IMG/VR virus record: IMGVR_UViG_3300028553_000074
Location: 1 to 39,122 of that record
Length of the DNA: 39,122 nucleotides
Strand: one strand, 5' to 3'
Source of the DNA: a virus
Shown: in pieces, positions 34,401 to 39,122 of the stretch
Layout: each line of letters starts with the position of its first letter
Position numbering within the stretch: the first letter of the stretch is position 1
Made by a program: the position numbers and the translations under genes
Notes under the pieces: generated by a model
Database searches by the model: none
Told to the model about the DNA's origin: nothing
The model's input: the letters and a program-made list of their open reading frames with translations, nothing else

Positions 34401-37400
34401 TGACGTTAGTTTTGATGTCTCTCTGAACTCTGACACATTCTCGTACGTCTATGGCGGTAACCCATTCAATCAAAAAGTTAACACTGGGTATGTTTACAAT
34501 ATAACGTCTGATGTTTCATACACTAGATTGTTAGGTTGGGAAACCGCGATTGCACCTAGCCAGCAATATCAAATCTTCAATTTTGATTTCTCACTGACTG
34601 CACCAGCATATATCTTTAAATGCGACATCGCAGCACTGCCGGCACTTCAACCAGATGAGACGGGTTGGCCAAGAGTTAAGGTATACATCAATAACGTATA
34701 TCAAGAACCTTCTGATTACTCGGTAGAGATCGGAACCAACACGACAACAATACAATTGTTCACCCAAATCGATGAAAACACACTAGTGCAGGTACTATTG
34801 CTAAGTGATCAAGTCAGCAAGGTTGGATACTATCAAGTTCCTCTCAACTTGAGCAACAACCCACTCAATACAGACATAACTACTGTAAATACCGGTGACA
34901 TTAGAACACAGTATCAAGATATTTTCATCAATGCGCCTAATACAACAGGAACAATCTTTGGTTCAAATAACTTTAGAGACTGCGGTAACCTAAATCCATA
35001 CGGCACCAAGATCATTCAAAATAGTGCATCACTCGTGCTACCAGGAACATTCCTACGTAATCCGCAGTACAATCTGTTTAATGCGTTGCAATTCAACTCT
35101 CGTGAATATGTCAAGTACAAGCAACTGTTGGTAGATACAGTTCAGAAGACCCCTTACGAGCAGCGTTATACTCCAGCAGAAATTCTAGATGAAGCATTAG
35201 ATCAAATCACTGCGGCGAAGAGTGAAATCAATGCGTTCTTCTGGTCAGACATGTTGCCAAACAAGTCTTCGTACATTAGCAACTCCTACATATTCAACAA
35301 CGATTTAGATAGATCACAATATCCACTAAGTCATGTGTACAACTTTGAGACTGCAAACTATAATGGTGTTCTCGTATACATAAGTCGTGCGGTTGACAAT
35401 ATCATTGTTGAAAAGCAACTGCTTATTGGTACAGAGTATGTGGTTAGCACGGATTCACCTACACTTACTATCACTATCCCAATGCAAGATGGAGATATAG
35501 TAACTATCAGAGAATATAATCAGACTTACGGGTCATATGTTCCTAACACCCCAACTAAGTTAGGAATCTATCCTAAGTATATTCCTCAAGTAATCCTCGA
35601 CTCTAACTATTTGATTCCAACGTATTTCATTCTTGGGCATGATGGGTCGTATACTAAGTTGTACGGTGATTATATTCCTCAAGCTGACATCCTTGTTGAC
35701 TTCAGAGACCAAGCATTGCTAGAATTCGAAAAGAGAGTTTATAACAATCTCAAATTAAGTACTGAAACACCTATCACACGATATGAAGTTGTACCGGGCT
35801 TCTTTAGAGACCCTACTTATTCATGGGATGAATTCTTAAGAATTTACTCAACACAGTTCTTAAACTGGATTGGGCAAAATCGTATTGACTATAAGACTCA
35901 GTACTTCTCAAGAGTAAATGAATTTACTTACAACTATACAAATTCTACAAGTAAACTAGACAACAGTCCTATCCTTCAGGGTTATTGGAGAGGGGTGTAT
36001 GAGTATTACTACGACACTACTACTCCAGACACTACTCCCTGGGAAATGCTTGGCTTCACTATCATGCCGACTTGGTGGACTGCTCGTTACGGTCCTGCAC
36101 CCTACACTAGTGACAACGGCATTCTTTGGGATGATCTAGAGCAAGGCTTGATCTGGAACAATGGCGCCCCCTACATCAATCCTCTAGTAGCTCGCCCGGG
36201 CCTAACTACAATCATTCCTGTAAATTCGAACGGTGACTTGCTGTCACCATTCAAAGTAATAGTCAGTAACTACAACCCAAGCACTTTTAATAAAGATTGG
36301 GTTGTAGGAGATGACGGTCCTGCTGAGTTAAGCTATCGCCGTAGCTCGACTTTCCCGTTTGACTTAGCGAGAATTTTTGCGTTAACTCGTCCAGCCGAGT
36401 TCTACAATCTTTGCGTAGACCTAGACAACTACAAGTACAATGCAGAATTTAATCAGTACCTGTTCAATGACAGAAGCCATCTTGTACCTAGCAATATAGA
36501 AGTTTACGGCAATGGCACTCCAAAGACTAGTTACATCAACTGGATTGTTGACTATGAGAAGCAACAAGGCATTGATGCGACTACTGAGATTACCACAACA
36601 CTAGATAACCTAGACGTTAGACTGGTATATCGTCTCGCCGGCTACAGCGACAAGTCTATGCTGCAATTTTATGTGGAAAAGCCAACACCGTCTAGCACTA
36701 ATGCTTCGTTACTAATTCCAGACGAAAGCTACTCAATATTGCTGTATGACAATCAACCGTTTGATCGGCTGTTGTTCAGCGGTGTTATCATTCAACAGAA
36801 CCAAGATTATTGGACAGTATACGGTAACTCACAGAACATAGCTTACTTTGAAATATTAGATCCGGCTTTTAATGGCAATTTTACTACCCTTTCTCTTGAA
36901 AAACAAACAGTGCAGGTTGCTGTAAATTATACTACTGATATATCTTTCGTTCCGTATGGCACTAAGTTTTATACACCGCAGGACGTTGCTCAATTCTTGC
37001 TATCGTATGGTAAATACCTAGAATCAAAAGGCATGATGTTTAATGATGTTCAGAATGGCATTCCTATTACTTGGACACAAATGGTCTATGAATTCCTGTA
37101 CTGGATACAAACAGGATGGTCAAATGGCAGTGTCATCACGCTAAATCCTGCGGCAACAACATTAGATGTGAATCAGCCTAGTGCGCTCGTTCAACCATTA
37201 ACGATCCAGCAGCAGAACTTTGTTCTAAATCAGAACTTGTATCCGATCAGACTGAATGATCTTTGTGTTAACCGCGACGATACACTGTTCCACATGCATA
37301 CGCTTAACAGCGGCGATACAATGGCATATGCTCAGTTCAACTTTAGTAACTTTGAACACGGCATCGTGTTCGATAACACGACACTGTTTAACGATATCAT

Positions 37401-39122
37401 CTACAACTTGACCACTGGGTTGCGCCAAAATAGAATCTACGTTCGCGGTCAAAAGACTGCTGAATGGAACGGCACGGTCAATGCTTGGGGATTCATCGTT
37501 AATCAATCAGACATCCAAGAATTCAATTCCTTTATAAAGTATACCAAGAATGAAATCGTAAGATACAAGAATAAGTATTGGACTTCATTGACGATCATTG
37601 AACCATCTAACGTGTTTGACGAGACTAAATGGAAGCGCATAAATTATAGTGATATTCAGCAGGGAATGTTTGCTAACCCAAGCACCCGAGCATATGAAAG
37701 CACTCTTTATTACAACGCAGAAAAGGCTAATCTAGAAAAGGATGCAGACTTACTTGCATTCTCTTTGATTGGGTATAGACCAAGAGATTATCTCGCACTC
37801 ATTGACTTGACTAGTACTGCTCAGGTTCAAGTATACAAGAATCTAATCAAGAACAAAGGTACTCTTAACGCACTAAGTGCATTTAAAGGTGCTAATCTTC
37901 CTCAAGGTGGAATTCAATACGACATCTATGAAAATTGGGCGATCAAGTCCGGTGAGTACGGCGGAGTACTAAATGAAAACTTCGTAGAATTCAGAATCAA
38001 CCAAACGAGCATGACCGGCGATCCTGCTATCGTCAGTTTGACTAACGGTGAAAGCACCGAAGGGGCAATGCAAGAAATTCCTCTTTCTAACCTGTTCAAC
38101 TACGGTACTGCAATTAGCTCACCTAATATTCTTAGCACGACTACGCCATATGCGACTCAAGGTCTATACCCAAGCGCAGGTTACGTCAACTTCAATGACG
38201 TTAAGATGTCAACATATTTCTATGCAGGGTTGCCGACAGCAACTAACATCAACGGCACGATCATTCCTATTCAGAATTTCTATGTAGGTGAGTATCTTTG
38301 GATGGCAAACTTCAAAGAGAAGTGGGGCGTCTTTAGATGGAAAACCATCGGACAAGTAACTCAAGTTAGAAATAATCAAAATCAAACTGCTACCGTTACG
38401 TTCAGTGCACCGCACGAACTACAAAGACTAGATCCTATGGCAATCATCAATTTTGCCGCAAACATCGACGGGTACTACATCGTAACAGATATTGTTAATA
38501 TGAATGAAGTCATCATCAATCTTTCTGTTGTTGGGGCAAATCAATCTTCTGTACAAGGTAGAGGATTAGGATTTGCGTTTGAATCTCAGCGTGTAGCAAC
38601 CCCTAGTGAAATCGAAGCACTAGACCTAACTGAAAACGAATTCATTAAAAATACGGTTTGGGTTGATGAGAATAACGACGGTGGTTGGGCAGTTTATCGC
38701 AAGAGCATCAATTATCAATACGAAGCACAATTCCAGATTCCGCAATCGTCTACCTACGGTTCTGCTGTTGCATACACTGATCAAGCAGGGTACTTGATTG
38801 GAGATGCTGGAAGTAACGTAGTCTATAGATATTCGTATGATCCGATGAGCAATACCTCACAACTATATCAGACTGTAACTCCATACAGTCCTGCTGTAAG
38901 TTCAGGGTTTGGGTCATCTATCGCATATGCACAGAACGTTTACGCTATCGCTGCAAATGATCCTACATCAGGTACAAACAAAACTTATGTCTATGTGATC
39001 AATGATAGCATTGTTTCAAAATACATGTTGGAATATCAGCCGCCCATTTCTGGCTCAGTAAATGACATCGCAATGTCTGATGACGCCAACTGGATGTATC
39101 TCGGTATTCCTGATTCAAGAGA
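31456..39122 (+). CDS. giant baseplate/tail structural protein at the gp7 position (runs off window end)
   Basis: The frame is open for 2555 codons from the ATG to the window edge, with no stop. It opens with RTLNFLPEVFQTPPNAQFLA, and FTSQFYSWDSF, INFNQYYWLPEGP follow near residue 115, an opening style of large baseplate proteins in marine T4-like phages. Residues about 175-255 resemble a cupredoxin-like beta domain (LLRGGTYTFEVDQTSPFWIQ, GVTNNGATSGLVTFEVPQ). Residues about 715-775 carry a YYEIAVLGTTNWNTVAG... GTGTGTAY motif common in phage surface proteins. The last visible part (from about 2430) has YGSAVAYTDQAGYLIGD and GFGSSIAYAQNVYAIAA, like beta-propeller repeats. T4 gp7 is 1032 residues. 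It may be an enlarged gp7 or a fusion with fibre-like domains. Confidence 0.65.
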   Translation, partial: MARVRTLNFLPEVFQTPPNAQFLAATLDQLVNPPSVANIQGYVGSTFGTGVNATDAYVTEPTKTRADYQLDPSVVFTKPNESAATDFITYPGIIDALKMEGGITENNDRLFTSQFYSWDSFTNLDALINFNQYYWLPEGPPSVQVAASTVFSREAFVVTDNTNTYSIVREGSTRSNTNPAITLLRGGTYTFEVDQTSPFWIQGAPGVSGNSPTQPNQSVRDVYGVTNNGATSGLVTFEVPQRNAQDEYIFPTTVNTDVISTSSFDDINGQFVNSFEGIDGITSLLGLRVAFYNTPQPIAYISSYFDEVEYDTNAPDLVAPITLTVDSCDPSAFTLASGSTSGLIVGGTLTFTGASFGGINIGQVYFIQSIPNSTSFTISTALNGDPITLTAASGTMTVNVNQGLYEDGFNVNVGNTFFVVTYIGDPNDPIIRLIPDGAIPSDTRILPVYGTEWNNRPFYLNDSNNLELIPYISAPLDVLYYQDGTNPNKVGIIRLIEDNLNNTINVDTQILGRTNYTSPNGVVFTNGLKVSFNGDVIPTSYLTGEYYVQGVGTSIDLVPVETLVVPEDFSEGEYNAWDILDWDIGNWDISLDIPVQADYITIARNSINKNAWARSNRWFHIDVITATATYNDDPTIVTTYANISHKAARPIIEFYPNLKLFNSGAVGKDPVDFIDTTNTDALSTVPGSLAYYPDIEVYSTTNAATVTSVSGSPINDESFVAGRYYEIAVLGTTNWNTVAGTTGVTYAVGNVVLCVSPGTGTGTAYQVSTTVTVPVSSITGTLAQYMFVGDQKNYLPTNSQINSLSSDGTNYTLVVTWPVAIAVTGGTTTLVASDTTVNNYSLFPGARVIFAADNDVNVRNKIYVSNFSVVAPSTQPVITLIVAEDGIVAPDTQTVVTRGFANAGLSYWFDGIDWMQSQQKTQLNQAPEFDILDGNGISFSDPVVYPSTTFTGCKLFNYTLGSGAKDPVLGFPIRYSSVSNLGDVSFDVSLNSDTFSYVYGGNPFNQKVNTGYVYNITSDVSYTRLLGWETAIAPSQQYQIFNFDFSLTAPAYIFKCDIAALPALQPDETGWPRVKVYINNVYQEPSDYSVEIGTNTTTIQLFTQIDENTLVQVLLLSDQVSKVGYYQVPLNLSNNPLNTDITTVNTGDIRTQYQDIFINAPNTTGTIFGSNNFRDCGNLNPYGTKIIQNSASLVLPGTFLRNPQYNLFNALQFNSREYVKYKQLLVDTVQKTPYEQRYTPAEILDEALDQITAAKSEINAFFWSDMLPNKSSYISNSYIFNNDLDRSQYPLSHVYNFETANYNGVLVYISRAVDNIIVEKQLLIGTEYVVSTDSPTLTITIPMQDGDIVTIREYNQTYGSYVPNTPTKLGIYPKYIPQVILDSNYLIPTYFILGHDGSYTKLYGDYIPQADILVDFRDQALLEFEKRVYNNLKLSTETPITRYEVVPGFFRDPTYSWDEFLRIYSTQFLNWIGQNRIDYKTQYFSRVNEFTYNYTNSTSKLDNSPILQGYWRGVYEYYYDTTTPDTTPWEMLGFTIMPTWWTARYGPAPYTSDNGILWDDLEQGLIWNNGAPYINPLVARPGLTTIIPVNSNGDLLSPFKVIVSNYNPSTFNKDWVVGDDGPAELSYRRSSTFPFDLARIFALTRPAEFYNLCVDLDNYKYNAEFNQYLFNDRSHLVPSNIEVYGNGTPKTSYINWIVDYEKQQGIDATTEITTTLDNLDVRLVYRLAGYSDKSMLQFYVEKPTPSSTNASLLIPDESYSILLYDNQPFDRLLFSGVIIQQNQDYWTVYGNSQNIAYFEILDPAFNGNFTTLSLEKQTVQVAVNYTTDISFVPYGTKFYTPQDVAQFLLSYGKYLESKGMMFNDVQNGIPITWTQMVYEFLYWIQTGWSNGSVITLNPAATTLDVNQPSALVQPLTIQQQNFVLNQNLYPIRLNDLCVNRDDTLFHMHTLNSGDTMAYAQFNFSNFEHGIVFDNTTLFNDIIYNLTTGLRQNRIYVRGQKTAEWNGTVNAWGFIVNQSDIQEFNSFIKYTKNEIVRYKNKYWTSLTIIEPSNVFDETKWKRINYSDIQQGMFANPSTRAYESTLYYNAEKANLEKDADLLAFSLIGYRPRDYLALIDLTSTAQVQVYKNLIKNKGTLNALSAFKGANLPQGGIQYDIYENWAIKSGEYGGVLNENFVEFRINQTSMTGDPAIVSLTNGESTEGAMQEIPLSNLFNYGTAISSPNILSTTTPYATQGLYPSAGYVNFNDVKMSTYFYAGLPTATNINGTIIPIQNFYVGEYLWMANFKEKWGVFRWKTIGQVTQVRNNQNQTATVTFSAPHELQRLDPMAIINFAANIDGYYIVTDIVNMNEVIINLSVVGANQSSVQGRGLGFAFESQRVATPSEIEALDLTENEFIKNTVWVDENNDGGWAVYRKSINYQYEAQFQIPQSSTYGSAVAYTDQAGYLIGDAGSNVVYRYSYDPMSNTSQLYQTVTPYSPAVSSGFGSSIAYAQNVYAIAANDPTSGTNKTYVYVINDSIVSKYMLEYQPPISGSVNDIAMSDDANWMYLGIPDSR

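Overview
The window is a structural-gene segment of a T4-like contractile-tailed bacteriophage (myovirus). Several genes can be recognised by family: a major capsid protein of the gp23 type, a gp22-type scaffold, a gp21-type prohead protease, a gp20-type portal, gp46/gp47 recombination nuclease subunits, a gp55-type late sigma factor, and the baseplate series gp53, gp5, gp25 and gp6. Sequence style (protein sizes, Ala/Ser/Thr-rich extensions, marine-phage type motifs) suggests one of the distant marine T4-like groups infecting a Gram-negative host rather than a classical enterobacterial T-even. The exact host cannot be told from the sequence.

Layout: (1) 1-5740, minus strand, read right to left: portal, a small membrane protein, a small basic protein, an acidic prohead-core protein, the protease, the scaffold and the 5' part of the major capsid gene. 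This is the T4 20-67/68-21-22-23 order. (2) 5775-13390, minus strand: two adjacent giant paralogues of about 1250 and 1290 residues. They look like tape-measure proteins. One carries a lysozyme/transglycosylase-like domain and the other a zinc amidase domain. (3) 13489-14540, plus strand: a gp26-type baseplate hub protein. A gp51-like reading frame follows in the -1 frame without a start codon, behind a T TTT TTC slippery heptamer, and then a strong terminator. (4) 14576-15102: about 530 bases with no gene but many hairpins, possibly a large structured RNA. (5) 15103-19733, minus strand: a PD-(D/E)XK nuclease, gp46, gp47 and gp55, so recombination and late transcription genes. (6) 19734-19854: a divergent control region with three perfect inverted repeats, one containing back-to-back late-promoter-like octamers. 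(7) 19855-39122, plus strand: tail-tube cap-like protein, gp53, hub protein, gp5-type spike, gp25, gp6 and a giant protein (more than 2555 residues) that runs off the window end at the gp7 position.

Together the genes build the head (portal, core, protease, shell) and the baseplate/tail tip. gp46/47 and the nuclease process DNA, and gp55 directs the host polymerase to late promoters, which here seem to use a GATAAATA-type -10 element. The gp5-like spike has no lysozyme domain, and the cell-wall cutting activities appear to sit instead in the two tape-measure-like paralogues. No tRNA, IS element or CRISPR array was found.
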